From assembly GCA_049611805.1 (NCBI GenBank), contig JBMZAX010000003.1:62001-126000 (forward strand): a stretch of 64,000 nucleotides of DNA, in the 5' to 3' direction. The notes beneath the pieces are model-generated. The model was not told where the DNA came from. It searched no databases and saw only the letters and a program-made list of their open reading frames with translations. The translations under genes and the position numbers were made by a program. Positions 1-9,090 of the stretch are shown here, piece after piece (within the stretch, counting starts at the first letter, position 1; each line of letters opens with the position of its first letter). This DNA comes from UBA7378 sp049611805. GTDB taxonomy: Bacteria; Pseudomonadota; Alphaproteobacteria; RS24.

Positions 1-425
1 TCGAGGCAGTATTTTTCGTCCGGCACCAGGCAATGCGAGGAAAAGCCGCCGGGAAGATTGACGCCCAGAGCGCGCCCATTGCAATAATGTTCTTCGCCCC
101 GGTCGCATGACGGGCAATCGCCACAGCCAATCCACGGGTAAACGACCGTGCGGGCACCGACTTGCATGTTCTTCACATCCGGCCCCACGGCGATGACCGT
201 GCCTTCAATCTCATGTCCGAGGGTAAACGGGGTCTGGCGCGCGCCGCGCACATCAAGCTTTTCGCCGCCGCCCATGTCGAAATGCCCGTCGTGGAAATGC
301 ACATCCGAATGGCACACCCCGCAATGGGTTATTTCCACAAGCACTTCGCCTCCGGTCGGAACAGGTGTTTCGCTTTCGACCGGCTGCAAGGGTTGGCCGT
401 AATCTGTAATTGACTGACTTTTCAT
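1..425 (-). CDS. Zinc-dependent alcohol dehydrogenase (MDR family), N-terminal part only
   Basis: The gene starts at 425 and runs off the left edge, leaving about 141 residues of the N-terminal GroES-like catalytic domain. Visible motifs are HCGVCHSDVH (catalytic zinc Cys and His), GHEIEG (the GHE zinc/active-site motif) and a structural-zinc cluster of four cysteines, CGDCPSC followed seven residues later by Cys in the stretch ending EEHYC. The family oxidises alcohols or reduces aldehydes with NAD(P) in the cytosol; the substrate cannot be told from this part, and the Rossmann domain is outside the window. The start has a good ribosome binding site (AGAGGGA, 5 nt before ATG). It is codirectional with rsmA, which ends 10 nt upstream of this start. 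Confidence 0.9.
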   Translation of the reverse strand, partial: MKSQSITDYGQPLQPVESETPVPTGGEVLVEITHCGVCHSDVHFHDGHFDMGGGEKLDVRGARQTPFTLGHEIEGTVIAVGPDVKNMQVGARTVVYPWIGCGDCPSCDRGEEHYCNGRALGVNLPGGFSSHCLVPDEKYCL

Positions 426-435
426 TGTTTCCCTC

Positions 436-1311
436 TTAATGTTTCCCGCGTTTTTGCTGGTTCTGTTCGTTTATCAACCGTGCCAGCGTGCAAAACTCGT
501 GAATTTCCAACTGCTCGGCGCGTTTGGTTTCTGCAATATCGGCCGCGGCAAGAATGTCACTTGGCGACGAGCATATCTTTTTCAGGCTGGCACGCAACAT
601 TTTCCGTCGCTGCCCGAAGGCGGCGGCTGTCACTTGCGACAGCATTTGCGGGGCCGCAGGCGCCAGCGGGTGGTCGCGCGGTTTCACATGCACAATGCTT
701 GATGTGACATTGGGCGGCGGCACAAATACCTGCCGGTCAACATCGAATAAAATGCGCGCCTGCGTGAGCCAGCCGGTCAGAACCGACAGACGCCCGAAAT
801 CAGCCGACCCCGGCGCGGCGACAATGCGCCGGGCAACTTCCTTTTGAAACATGCATGTCATGGACAAAAAGCGCGGTGCCCACGCCCCCTCGCGCCAGCT
901 GTTTTCCAGCCAGCCGGTGAAAAGCGGGGTGGCGATATTGTAGGGCAGATTTGAAATAATGCGATACGGCTCAGTCGTCAGGCTGTCGGGAGATATTTGC
1001 AAAGCATCGCCCTGCACAATTTCCAGCCGGTCGGGATAGGCTGCTTTAATGTCTTCAAGGGCGGGCAGAAACCGCGCATCGGCTTCAATGACGATGACTT
1101 TGCGTGCCCCGCTCATCAGCAATCCGCGCGTCAGGCCGCCGGGCCCCGGGCCAATTTCAATGACGGTGCAGTCGGACAGGTCGCCGCCCGCGCGCGCAAT
1201 GCGCCGGGTCAGGTTCAAATCCAGAATGAAATTCTGGCCGAATTTCCGCTCGGCCCGCAAATTATGGGTGGCGATAACTTCACGCAGGGGCGGCAATGCG
1301 TCGTCAGGCAT
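436..1311 (-). CDS. rsmA: 16S rRNA dimethyladenosine transferase RsmA/KsgA
   Basis: Dimethylates two adjacent adenines in the 3'-terminal hairpin of 16S rRNA with SAM, a late check on 30S assembly. The 291-residue protein has the family length. It carries the N-terminal signature KFGQNFILD, the SAM-binding loop IEIGPGPGGLT (about residues 51-61) and the catalytic motif NLPYNIATPL. It sits 9 nt after surA on the same strand, so the two are probably cotranscribed. In many proteobacteria pdxA lies between these two genes; it is missing here. Confidence 0.96.
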   Translation of the reverse strand: MPDDALPPLREVIATHNLRAERKFGQNFILDLNLTRRIARAGGDLSDCTVIEIGPGPGGLTRGLLMSGARKVIVIEADARFLPALEDIKAAYPDRLEIVQGDALQISPDSLTTEPYRIISNLPYNIATPLFTGWLENSWREGAWAPRFLSMTCMFQKEVARRIVAAPGSADFGRLSVLTGWLTQARILFDVDRQVFVPPPNVTSSIVHVKPRDHPLAPAAPQMLSQVTAAAFGQRRKMLRASLKKICSSPSDILAAADIAETKRAEQLEIHEFCTLARLINEQNQQKRGKH

Positions 1312-1320
1312 GCAAGCGCC

Positions 1321-2586
1321 TCAACGATACTCCACGACAGCGTCGCGCCGCAGGTCGCGCAAATGTCGGCGCGCACTCATTGACAGGCGCTGGGAAAAAA
1401 TATTGTCGCTGATATCCTTGCGCGAAACCTGAATGCCCTGATCGTCCTTGCGGTCGCAAACCACATAGACATTTGTGCCCTTGGCGGTGTCATTTGCCGG
1501 TTGCGGCGGGGCGAGCTGGCCGGCTTCGAGATTGATCACGGATTTGTGCAGCTCTGCGGGCAATTGGCCAAGCGGTTGCAGGCCGGAGCGCACAACTTTC
1601 GCCGACATATTTTCAGCGCGCTCATTTGCGGCTTTGCAAGTGCGGAAATTCTCGACAAATTCTTTAATGTCTTCAGCACTTGTTGCTGCCGAAAAAGTGA
1701 CCGTCATAATATCGAATTGATTGTTCAAAGCATTGCGGGCGCGGCCCTCTTCGCGGTTTTGCACGAGCAGAATGTAAAATCCGGCATTGGTCGCAATCGG
1801 TGTCGATATTTGTCCCGGTTCCATTTTGGTCAGAACCGCGCCCAGCGCCGGGTCCAATTGTTCGAGTGTCACCCACCCCAATTGTCCGCCGCGCGCGGCT
1901 GTTGGCGACACGCTGAACTGGCGCGCCACGGCACCGAAATCAACCCCATTGCGCAACTGGGTGACAATTTCCTGCGATATGCGCGCAACCCTTTGCTGGT
2001 CGGTAAGCGTGTCGGCACTCAGTAAAATTTCACTCACCAGAAAGCGCGGCTGCTCAATGGCGCGCACAACTTTTCGGTATTGTTCGTCAACCTCATCATC
2101 GCCGATCCGAATGCGCCCGCCAAAGCTGCGGCGGATAAACTGGCTCCAAGCCAGATCCGCTTCGATTTGCGACTCCAGCGTGCGTTCCTTAATGCCCTGT
2201 TTTTTCAAAAACTCGGTAATGCTGGTCTGCGAGGTGCTGAAACCTTCCGAAAGACGCTTAATTTCGCGCTCAATCTCTTCTTCTTCAATGCTGATTTCCA
2301 CCCGTCGGGCTTCCTGCAATTGCAGTTTTTCATCCACAAGTTCGCGCAGAGCCTGTTCGCGCAGGCGTTCGACGGTTTCGCGCGAACGGACAATGCCGGA
2401 GGACACAAAATAAAGTTCAACACGCTGGTCGACATCATAGAGCGAGATAACTTCGTCATTGACGATTGCGGCAATGCCTTCGACCTCGCGCGCATGCGGC
2501 GCCGACGTGAAGGTTACAGCGGCAAAAAGCGCGGTCAAAAAGGCGAGATGAATTTGCCTGAAAAGGCGGTGTAACGGGGTATTCAT
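1321..2586 (-). CDS. surA: SurA-type periplasmic chaperone / peptidyl-prolyl isomerase
   Basis: Periplasmic chaperone for outer-membrane protein biogenesis. I chose the ATG at 2586 (421 aa) because a typical signal peptide follows: basic start MNTPLHRLFR, hydrophobic core, and cleavage likely after SAPHA. Longer in-frame starts would put extra sequence before the signal. The mature protein has a SurA N-terminal domain (AIVNDEVISLYDVDQRVEL), a charged helical region, and one parvulin-like domain at about residues 175-280 (FSVSPTAARGGQLGW). E. coli SurA has two parvulin domains, whereas alphaproteobacterial forms often have one. The C-terminal part is less recognisable. rsmA follows 9 nt downstream; pepA is divergent across 112 nt. 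Confidence 0.88.
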   Translation of the reverse strand: MNTPLHRLFRQIHLAFLTALFAAVTFTSAPHAREVEGIAAIVNDEVISLYDVDQRVELYFVSSGIVRSRETVERLREQALRELVDEKLQLQEARRVEISIEEEEIEREIKRLSEGFSTSQTSITEFLKKQGIKERTLESQIEADLAWSQFIRRSFGGRIRIGDDEVDEQYRKVVRAIEQPRFLVSEILLSADTLTDQQRVARISQEIVTQLRNGVDFGAVARQFSVSPTAARGGQLGWVTLEQLDPALGAVLTKMEPGQISTPIATNAGFYILLVQNREEGRARNALNNQFDIMTVTFSAATSAEDIKEFVENFRTCKAANERAENMSAKVVRSGLQPLGQLPAELHKSVINLEAGQLAPPQPANDTAKGTNVYVVCDRKDDQGIQVSRKDISDNIFSQRLSMSARRHLRDLRRDAVVEYR

Positions 2587-2627
2587 CCCGTTGATGTAAC
2601 ATAAAATATGGTTTTGCTCTAGCGGAT

Positions 2628-2656
2628 TTGAAACTGGACACCCGATAGTTTTAAAT
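2628..2656 (+). promoter_or_regulatory. Candidate sigma70-type promoter of pepA
   Basis: TTGAAA and TTAAAT are separated by 17 nt, and the predicted transcript starts about 35 nt before the pepA ATG. Position and spacing fit a housekeeping promoter, but the match is by eye only. Confidence 0.4.
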
Positions 2657-2698
2657 TTACGCTCCGAGCCATCAAACAATGATCCTTAGGAGATAATA

Positions 2699-4183
2699 AT
2701 GCCCTTTGCCGTCGCTTTCGCGAACCTCAAATTGCCGCAAAAAGGAACACTTCTACTGGCTGTCAAAAAGGGCCGGGATTTGGGGGCGCTTGGTCGCGAC
2801 CTCGACAAGAAAACCGGCGGTGCGCTGACGCGCGCCATGAAAACCAGCAAGTTTGAAGGGGCCGCCGGCAGTACGATGGAATTGCTGGCACCCGCCCGCA
2901 CGGATCTCGACCGCATTGTTCTGATCGGGCTTGGTGATCCGGCCAAACTTACCGCCACCGATTTCGAGAAATTTGGCGGCACGGCGCTGGGCACAGTCGA
3001 AAAAGCGACCGGCACGCTGACGCTGGTGCTTGAGCAAATGGCGGGCGCGTCTTTCAAGGCAAGCGAAATAGCCGCCCGCGCCGGCATTGGCATGGTTTTG
3101 CGTGCTTATAGTTTCGACCGTTACAAAACCAAAAACAAACCGGCGAAAAAAGCCGCAAGACTGACCATCGCAACGGCGGAAACCGCCGCCGCGCGCCGGA
3201 TTTTCGATGAATTGGATGCCGTGGCGCAGGGCACATTGCTGGCGCGCGATCTGGTCAATGAGCCGTCAAATATTCTGACGCCGCCCGAATTTGCGCGCCG
3301 CGCCAAACAGCTCACCAAGCTGGGTGTGAAGGTTGAAGTGCTTTCCGAGGCTCAGATGAAAAAACTCGGCATGGGCTCCTTGCTGGGTGTCGGGCAGGGC
3401 AGTGAACACCCCAGCCAGATGGTCGTGATGCAATGGCAGGGTGCGGCCAAATCCAAAAAGCCGCTGGCCTTTATCGGCAAGGGTGTTTGTTTCGACACGG
3501 GCGGTATTTCGATCAAGCCGTCGGCCGGCATGGAAGACATGAAGGGCGATATGGGCGGCGCGGCCGCCGTTACCGGCCTGATGCACGCGCTTGCCACCCG
3601 CAAAGCCAAGGCCAATGTGGTCGGTGTAATCGGGTTGGTTGAGAATATGCCCGACGGCAAGGCCCAAAATCCGGGCGATATTGTTACGTCAATGTCCGGA
3701 CAGACGATTGAGGTTTTGAATACGGATGCGGAAGGTCGCCTCGTGCTGGCCGATGCCATGTGGTACACGCAAGACAGGTTCAAGCCGCGCTTCATGATTG
3801 ATTTGGCGACATTGACCGGTGCCATTCTCGTTGCATTGGGGCAGGAATATGCCGGCATGTTCGCCAATGATGACAAGCTGGCAGACCAGCTGACCGACAT
3901 TGGCAATGCCGAGGGCGAAAAAGTCTGGCGTATGCCGATTTGCGACAAATTCGACAAAATGATCGATACGCCCAATGCCGACATGAAGAATATTGGCGGG
4001 CGATATGCCGGTTCCAGCACGGCGGCGCAGTTTTTGCAGCGCTTCACCAATAAGGTGCCGTGGGTTCACTTGGATATTGCCGGCACGGCCATGGGGTCGC
4101 CGAAAACGGCCATCAGCAAAAGCTGGGCCAGCGGTTACGGCGTGCGGCTGCTCGACCGGCTGGTCAAAAAACACTACGAATAG
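2699..4183 (+). CDS. pepA: Leucyl aminopeptidase PepA (M17 family)
   Basis: Cytosolic di-metal aminopeptidase that removes N-terminal residues from peptides; it works as a hexamer. The 494-residue length is typical. The C-terminal catalytic domain shows the metal and lysine motif KGVCFDTGGISIKPS, then MKGDMGGAA, and the family signature NTDAEGRL. The N-terminal macro-like domain is also present. The start has a strong ribosome binding site (AGGAG at 2688-2692). holC follows 40 nt later in the same direction, the usual pepA-holC pairing. pepA is divergent from surA. Confidence 0.97.
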   Translation: MPFAVAFANLKLPQKGTLLLAVKKGRDLGALGRDLDKKTGGALTRAMKTSKFEGAAGSTMELLAPARTDLDRIVLIGLGDPAKLTATDFEKFGGTALGTVEKATGTLTLVLEQMAGASFKASEIAARAGIGMVLRAYSFDRYKTKNKPAKKAARLTIATAETAAARRIFDELDAVAQGTLLARDLVNEPSNILTPPEFARRAKQLTKLGVKVEVLSEAQMKKLGMGSLLGVGQGSEHPSQMVVMQWQGAAKSKKPLAFIGKGVCFDTGGISIKPSAGMEDMKGDMGGAAAVTGLMHALATRKAKANVVGVIGLVENMPDGKAQNPGDIVTSMSGQTIEVLNTDAEGRLVLADAMWYTQDRFKPRFMIDLATLTGAILVALGQEYAGMFANDDKLADQLTDIGNAEGEKVWRMPICDKFDKMIDTPNADMKNIGGRYAGSSTAAQFLQRFTNKVPWVHLDIAGTAMGSPKTAISKSWASGYGVRLLDRLVKKHYE

Positions 4184-4223
4184 GGAAAATTTCGCCCCGC
4201 ATGACGCCGGATAAACGCCCGAT

Positions 4224-4685
4224 ATGACAGAAGTTCTTTTCTACCATCTGGAGCGTCAAACGCTTGAGCAGGTGCTGCCGCGGCTGGTGCAGGCCTCATT
4301 GGGCCGCGATTGGCGGGTGGTGGTAAAGACCGGCTCGCCCGAACGCATGCAGGCCCTCAATACGCATTTATGGACATGGGCGGATGATGTTTTCCTGCCG
4401 CATGCGGCTGCGGGCGATGCGCGGTTTTCCGAATTTGCCGCCGATCAACCCGTCTGGCTGACGCATGAAGATGATGTGCCCAATGGCGCCCAAGTGCTGA
4501 TGCTGGTTGACGGCGCGGCGCATGACGACCTGTCGGCCTTTGAAAGATGCGTGTTTATTTTTGACGGTAATGACGAAACCGCGCTGGCGACCGCGCGCGC
4601 CGACTGGGCGCGTCTGAAGGCGGAAGGGTTTGAGCTGACCTATTGGCAGCAATCGCCGGAGGGCAAGTGGGAAAAGCGCGGATAA
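4224..4685 (+). CDS. holC: DNA polymerase III chi subunit
   Basis: Chi links the clamp loader to single-strand binding protein at the replication fork. The 153-residue protein begins MTEVLFYHLERQTLEQVLPR and contains WADDVFLPHA and QPVWLTHED, which match the HolC fold pattern. It lies directly downstream of pepA, where holC is normally found in alphaproteobacteria, and 72 nt before ndk. No unusual features. Confidence 0.93.
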   Translation: MTEVLFYHLERQTLEQVLPRLVQASLGRDWRVVVKTGSPERMQALNTHLWTWADDVFLPHAAAGDARFSEFAADQPVWLTHEDDVPNGAQVLMLVDGAAHDDLSAFERCVFIFDGNDETALATARADWARLKAEGFELTYWQQSPEGKWEKRG

Positions 4686-4757
4686 TGCAGATGCTTGCTC
4701 TTCGCGTGTCGGCACCGTATAAGGCGGGACGTTTTGCAAAATTTGAGGATCCTTCCA

Positions 4758-5180
4758 ATGGCAACTGAACGCACTTTTTCAATTATCAAACCCGATGCCA
4801 CCGCGCGCAATCTGACCGGTCAAATCATTGCCCGTTTTGAAGAAGCCGGATTGCGCATTGTCGCTTCCAAGCGCATTCACATGACGCGCGCGCAGGCCGA
4901 AGGGTTTTACGCGGTTCACAAAGAGCGTCCGTTCTTCAATGACCTTGTTTCATTCATGATTTCCGGCCCCGTGGTTGTGCAGGTGCTGGAAGGCGAAAAT
5001 GCCATTGCGCGCAATCGTGAAATTATGGGTGCCACCAATCCGGCTGAGGCCGATGCGGGAACCATTCGGAAAGATTTTGCCGAAAGCATTGAGGCCAATT
5101 CCGTGCATGGGTCGGACGCGCCGGAAACCGCCGCCGAGGAGATTAAATTCTTCTTCACCGATGCGGAAATTACCGGCTAA
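4758..5180 (+). CDS. ndk: Nucleoside diphosphate kinase
   Basis: Transfers the gamma phosphate from ATP to other (d)NDPs through a phosphohistidine. The ATG at 4758 follows GAGGAT and gives the canonical 140-residue enzyme beginning MATERTFSIIKPDA. A longer in-frame opening from 4695 is not supported. The active-site histidine is His117 in the motif NSVHGSDAPETA. It is convergent with purN; the short gap between them holds an 11-bp tandem repeat that runs into the purN 3' end. Confidence 0.97.
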   Translation: MATERTFSIIKPDATARNLTGQIIARFEEAGLRIVASKRIHMTRAQAEGFYAVHKERPFFNDLVSFMISGPVVVQVLEGENAIARNREIMGATNPAEADAGTIRKDFAESIEANSVHGSDAPETAAEEIKFFFTDAEITG

Positions 5181-5190
5181 GTCAGCCTGG

Positions 5191-5223
5191 GGTTTCTCTA
5201 AGGTTTCTCTAGGGTTTTTATAA
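5191..5223. repeat. Three imperfect 11-bp tandem units at the ndk/purN junction
   Basis: Units at 5191-5201, 5202-5212 and 5213-5223 read ggtttctctaa, ggtttctctag and ggtttttataa. They cover the last codons and stop of purN. I see no hairpin in them. Confidence 0.7.
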
Positions 5224-5785
5224 CAATATCAAGTGCTTCAGGGTAGGCGATGTGTTCCTGCTTCAACACGCGCGCGGCCAGAATTTCGGGCGTGTCACCG
5301 GCAAGAACCGGCACACGCTTTTGTACAATAACCGGCCCGTCATCCATTTCGGCGCGCATGTAATGCACCGAACAGCCATGTTCTTTGCCACCATCCGCCA
5401 GCACGCGCGCATGGGTGTCGAGCCCCTTATAGGCGGGCAGCAGAGACGGGTGAATGTTGATAATGCGGTCGTGCCAGCGCGTGACAAAATCCGCTGTCAA
5501 AAGGCGCATGAAACCCGCCGCGCAAATCAATTCGACATCGGCTTCGTCGAGCGCTTTTTGCATTTCGGCTTCAAAGCCCGCGCGCGTCTCATAATCTTTG
5601 TGGTCAATAATGGCGCATGGAACGCCTTGAGCCTTGCAAAATTCAATGCCCCCTGCCGCCGGACGATTGGTGATCGCCAGAACAAATTCGCCGCCAACGG
5701 ATGGCTTTGCCAAATGATGCGCCAGTTCCTGCATGTTGCTGCCGCGTGCTGAAAAAAGAATGGCAACGCGCACCGGCTGCGTCAT
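5198..5785 (-). CDS. purN: Phosphoribosylglycinamide formyltransferase PurN
   Basis: Third step of de novo purine synthesis: transfers a formyl group from 10-formyl-THF to GAR. The 195-residue protein has the N-terminal substrate motif FSARGSNMQEL and the catalytic-region signature IINIHPSLLPAYKG, including the conserved His and nearby Asp (DTHAR). The start overlaps the purM stop by 4 nt (ATGA), so the two are translationally coupled. Its C-terminus (TLEKP) and stop fall in the 11-bp repeat. Confidence 0.96.
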   Translation of the reverse strand: MTQPVRVAILFSARGSNMQELAHHLAKPSVGGEFVLAITNRPAAGGIEFCKAQGVPCAIIDHKDYETRAGFEAEMQKALDEADVELICAAGFMRLLTADFVTRWHDRIINIHPSLLPAYKGLDTHARVLADGGKEHGCSVHYMRAEMDDGPVIVQKRVPVLAGDTPEILAARVLKQEHIAYPEALDIVIKTLEKP

Positions 5786-6846
5786 GATGCGATTTGTCCG
5801 GCGAAGGAGACGTGGGGCTTTTCAGCCTCTTGCAATTGCCCGACCGTATAGACGGTTTCGCCGGCGTCTTTCAGTTGAGCCGTCACCACCCCGGCATGGG
5901 CGGCATCGACCACAACAATCATGCCAATGCCACAATTAAACGTCCGTAAAAGTTCTGCGTCTTCGATACCGCCTGCCTGCCTCAGCCAGTTGAAAACGGG
6001 CGGCAGGGGCCAGCTATCCAGATCAATATGCGCCGCGCAGCTTTCGGGCAGAATGCGCGGCAGGTTTTCCTGAAACCCGCCGCCGGTAATATGCACCAGC
6101 CCCTTGACCGCGCCCGTCTCGCGTATCGCCTGCAAGAGGGGCTTTACATAAATCCGCGTCGGGGTCAGAAGGCTTTCGCCCAGGCTCACCGCGTCGTCAA
6201 ACGGGCTGGCCGCGTGCCAGTCAAGGCCCACGGTCTCGACGATTTTACGCACCAGCGAAAAGCCGTTGGAATGCAGGCCGTCAGACGCCAGACCCAGCAA
6301 TATGTCGCCGGCCGCAATCGACGGTGCCGGTAAAATTTCGGCCCGCTCAACCGCGCCGACCGAAAACCCGGCCAAATCATAATCCTTGGGCGCATAAAGG
6401 CCGGGCATCTCGGCCGTCTCGCCGCCGATGAGCGCGCATCCGGCCTGGCGACAGCCCTCGGCAATGCCGGCGATAACATCCGTCGCGCGCGCGACATCAA
6501 GCGCCGAAGTGGCGAAATAATCCAGAAAAAACAGCGGTTCCGCGCCCTGCACAACAAGGTCATTGACGCTCATGGCCACCAGATCAATGCCGATTGTGTC
6601 ATGCTTGTCGACGTCGATGGCGATTTTCAGCTTTGTGCCCACGCCGTCATTGGCGGCGACCAGCACCGGATCTTTGAAATTGCAGGCGGCCAGATCGAAC
6701 AACCCGCCAAAGCCGCCCAGATCGCTCTCGGCACCGGTGCGACGTGTGGCTTTCGCCAGCGGCGCAATGGCGCGCACCAACGCATTGCCCGCATCAATGT
6801 CAACACCGGCTTCGGCATAGGTCAGTGAGTTTTTCTTGTCCGTCAT
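5782..6846 (-). CDS. purM: Phosphoribosylformylglycinamidine cyclo-ligase PurM (AIR synthetase)
   Basis: Fifth step of purine synthesis: ATP-dependent closure of FGAM to AIR. 354 residues, the usual length. It starts MTDKKNSLTYAEAGVDIDAG and has the signatures FDLAACNFKDPVLVAANDG, GGETAEMPGLY and HITGGGFQENLPR. It is the first gene of a purM-purN pair, with a 154-nt divergent gap to the DUF2066 gene. TATATT on the minus strand near 6882-6887 could be a -10 element, but I find no convincing -35. Confidence 0.96.
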   Translation of the reverse strand: MTDKKNSLTYAEAGVDIDAGNALVRAIAPLAKATRRTGAESDLGGFGGLFDLAACNFKDPVLVAANDGVGTKLKIAIDVDKHDTIGIDLVAMSVNDLVVQGAEPLFFLDYFATSALDVARATDVIAGIAEGCRQAGCALIGGETAEMPGLYAPKDYDLAGFSVGAVERAEILPAPSIAAGDILLGLASDGLHSNGFSLVRKIVETVGLDWHAASPFDDAVSLGESLLTPTRIYVKPLLQAIRETGAVKGLVHITGGGFQENLPRILPESCAAHIDLDSWPLPPVFNWLRQAGGIEDAELLRTFNCGIGMIVVVDAAHAGVVTAQLKDAGETVYTVGQLQEAEKPHVSFAGQIAS

Positions 6847-7000
6847 GCGTCTCTTTGCGCGGGGGAATCAACCCGCGCCGCTAATATAGCGTGACGGCGC
6901 ACCAATGTATCGCCTCGCTTTACGGTTTGACGCCCGAATCCGGCCCCCGAAATGCTTTTATCCGATTGCGGGCGCAGGGCCGGCGCGCTAGTGTCGGGCC

Positions 7001-8059
7001 ATGAACAGACTTCTTCTGCTTTTTTGCCTGATTTGCGCCAATATGCCCGCTTTTGCCGCGAGTGTTTTCAATGTCGACCGGGTTTTTGTGGACACGCAAG
7101 CCCCGTCTGCAATCGAGGCCAGAGAAATTGCCGTGCGCGACGGGCAAAGAGAAGCGCTGGCGATTGTGCTCAAACGCCTGACGCCCGAAATTAACTGGCC
7201 GCAATTGCCGGTAACGAGCGAGCTTGCGGTGGAAAATCTGGTGGAGGGCTTTCAGGTCTCGAAAGAAAAAACCACCACCAATCGCTATATTGCCGAATTG
7301 TCCGTGCAGTTCAAAGCCGATGATGTGCTGTCCCTGTTGCGCGGGCGAAATATCGCCGTCACCACAAGCCAGAACCGTCCGGCGCTTCTGCTGGCCGTGC
7401 TGGAAGATGCTCAAGGCCTGCAATTATGGGGTGAGCATTGGTGGGAAGCGGCGTGGAAGCAGGAAGATCTGGAAAACAACCCCGCACCGCTCGTCACGCC
7501 GCTGGGCGATCTGGACGACACGATTATCGCCACACCGGAAGATATTCTTATCGGCTCGCCGGAAAAGCTCGACCAGCTCAATCGTCGCTATGGCACACAA
7601 TCCAGCATTGTTGCTCATGCGCTGGCCGATATTGACGGGCAGCTGGGCGTCACCGTCTATATTTTCGGGGCCGATGAAAATGACGTTATCGTGCGCACCT
7701 ATCGCGCCGAGCTGCCGCATGCGGAAATGGCCGCCTCGGCCACCGGGGAGATTTTGAATTTGCTGTCCGAACGCTGGAAGCAAAGCGCGGGTGTGGTGTC
7801 CGACCAGGTCAATAAATTGCGGGTGCGCGCCAATTATGGCGCCTTGGCGACATGGACGGCCATTCGCAAAACCCTGAGCGGGTCGGATCTCGTGCAGCAA
7901 CTCTCGGTCATCGAAATGTCGGTGAATTATGCCTATGTGGATATTGCCTATATCGGGTCTGTCAGCCAGCTTGCGGCCAATCTCGAACAGGCGGGCCTGC
8001 AGATAAACGAAACCATGAATGGCTGGCAAATTTCAAAAATGATGGAGCCGCAATCGTGA
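7001..8059 (+). CDS. DUF2066 family secreted protein
   Basis: 352 residues with a clear signal peptide (MNRLLLLFCLICANMPAFAA), so probably exported to the periplasm. The body matches what I know as DUF2066: an early segment VDTQAPSAIEAREIAVRDGQ, then FQVSKEKTTTNRYIAELSVQF and VEMSVNYAYVDIAYIG-like repeats of mixed alpha/beta character. The function is unknown. Its stop overlaps the GTG start of the PerM-like gene (GTGA), so the two are probably cotranslated. It heads the group DUF2066-permease-hdaA-ppk1-ppx. Confidence 0.8.
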   Translation: MNRLLLLFCLICANMPAFAASVFNVDRVFVDTQAPSAIEAREIAVRDGQREALAIVLKRLTPEINWPQLPVTSELAVENLVEGFQVSKEKTTTNRYIAELSVQFKADDVLSLLRGRNIAVTTSQNRPALLLAVLEDAQGLQLWGEHWWEAAWKQEDLENNPAPLVTPLGDLDDTIIATPEDILIGSPEKLDQLNRRYGTQSSIVAHALADIDGQLGVTVYIFGADENDVIVRTYRAELPHAEMAASATGEILNLLSERWKQSAGVVSDQVNKLRVRANYGALATWTAIRKTLSGSDLVQQLSVIEMSVNYAYVDIAYIGSVSQLAANLEQAGLQINETMNGWQISKMMEPQS

Positions 8060-9090
8060 AACTTTCGCCCTTTATTCTGGTGGTGCTTGGCGTGTCTGCT
8101 CTGGTGCTGGTCGCGCTGGTTCAGCTTTCCGAGATTTTGCTGCCCTTCGTGCTGGGGTTCACGCTGGCCTATTTTCTCGACCCGCTGGCCGACCGTCTGG
8201 AGCATGTGGGTCTGCCGCGACTTGTCGCGACAAATGTGATTACATTTGCCTTCGGTTTTGCGGTGCTGGCGGGGCTGGTTTTCGGACTGCCGGCGCTGGC
8301 CGCCGAACTGGGCGGCATGGTCGAGCGTATTCCCGTTTACACGCAAAGGCTGGAAGGCTGGATGGCGGGCAGTGCCATTTTGAGCGATTATCCCGATGCG
8401 GTGAATGCGGGCATTGAGGCTGTACGCGGCAGTGTTCGCAGTTTCGCCGGCGATATTTTGCTGACCGGCCTGTCGGTGCTCAACGTGCTGGCGCTCATCA
8501 TCATAACGCCTGTGGTCGCGGTTTATATGCTGAATGATTGGGACCGTATGGTCGACCAGCTTGACCGTCTGCTGCCCAAAACCCACGCCCCCCAAGTACG
8601 CCAGCTGGCGACGCAAATAGACGAGATTCTCGCAGGCTTTGTGCGCGGGCAAATTACCGTGTGCTTTTTGCTGGCGGTGTTTTATGCAACCGGCCTTTCG
8701 GTCGTCGGCCTCGATGCCGGCATTGTCGTAGGCGTTACGGCGGGGCTCACAAGTTTTATCCCTTATGTCGGCGCGGTGTTTGGCGTCGCGCTGGGGCTGG
8801 CAATGGCGCTGGGGCAGTTCGGCGTGGATTATGCGGTGCTGGCCCAAATCGCCGGTGTGTTCGTATTGGGGCAGTTTCTGGAAGGTAATGTTTTGACGCC
8901 GCGCCTTGTCGGTGACCGCGTGCGCCTGCATCCGGTGTGGATAATATTTGCCCTGCTCGCAATGGGCAATTTGTTCGGCTTTATCGGCCTGTTGCTGGCA
9001 ATTCCCGTCGCGGCCGCCGCCGGTGTGCTGGTGCGTTACGCCATAAATATCTATATGCGCGAATATGTCGAAGGCCCGGAGGAGGGGTGA
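8056..9090 (+). CDS. AI-2E/PerM family membrane permease
   Basis: 344-residue polytopic membrane protein. I placed the start at the GTG at 8056, overlapping the previous stop; TGGAG lies 9 nt upstream and the first transmembrane helix follows at once (KLSPFILVVLGVSALVLV). About seven to eight hydrophobic segments are visible. The family hallmarks include PFVLGFTLAYFLDPLADRLE, LNVLALIIITPVVAVYML, GITAGL-like glycine-rich helices and FIPYVGAVFGVALGL. Family members export diverse small molecules or ions, and the AI-2 label is historical, so the substrate is unknown. It overlaps hdaA by 1 nt (TGATG). Confidence 0.88.
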   Translation: MKLSPFILVVLGVSALVLVALVQLSEILLPFVLGFTLAYFLDPLADRLEHVGLPRLVATNVITFAFGFAVLAGLVFGLPALAAELGGMVERIPVYTQRLEGWMAGSAILSDYPDAVNAGIEAVRGSVRSFAGDILLTGLSVLNVLALIIITPVVAVYMLNDWDRMVDQLDRLLPKTHAPQVRQLATQIDEILAGFVRGQITVCFLLAVFYATGLSVVGLDAGIVVGVTAGLTSFIPYVGAVFGVALGLAMALGQFGVDYAVLAQIAGVFVLGQFLEGNVLTPRLVGDRVRLHPVWIIFALLAMGNLFGFIGLLLAIPVAAAAGVLVRYAINIYMREYVEGPEEG

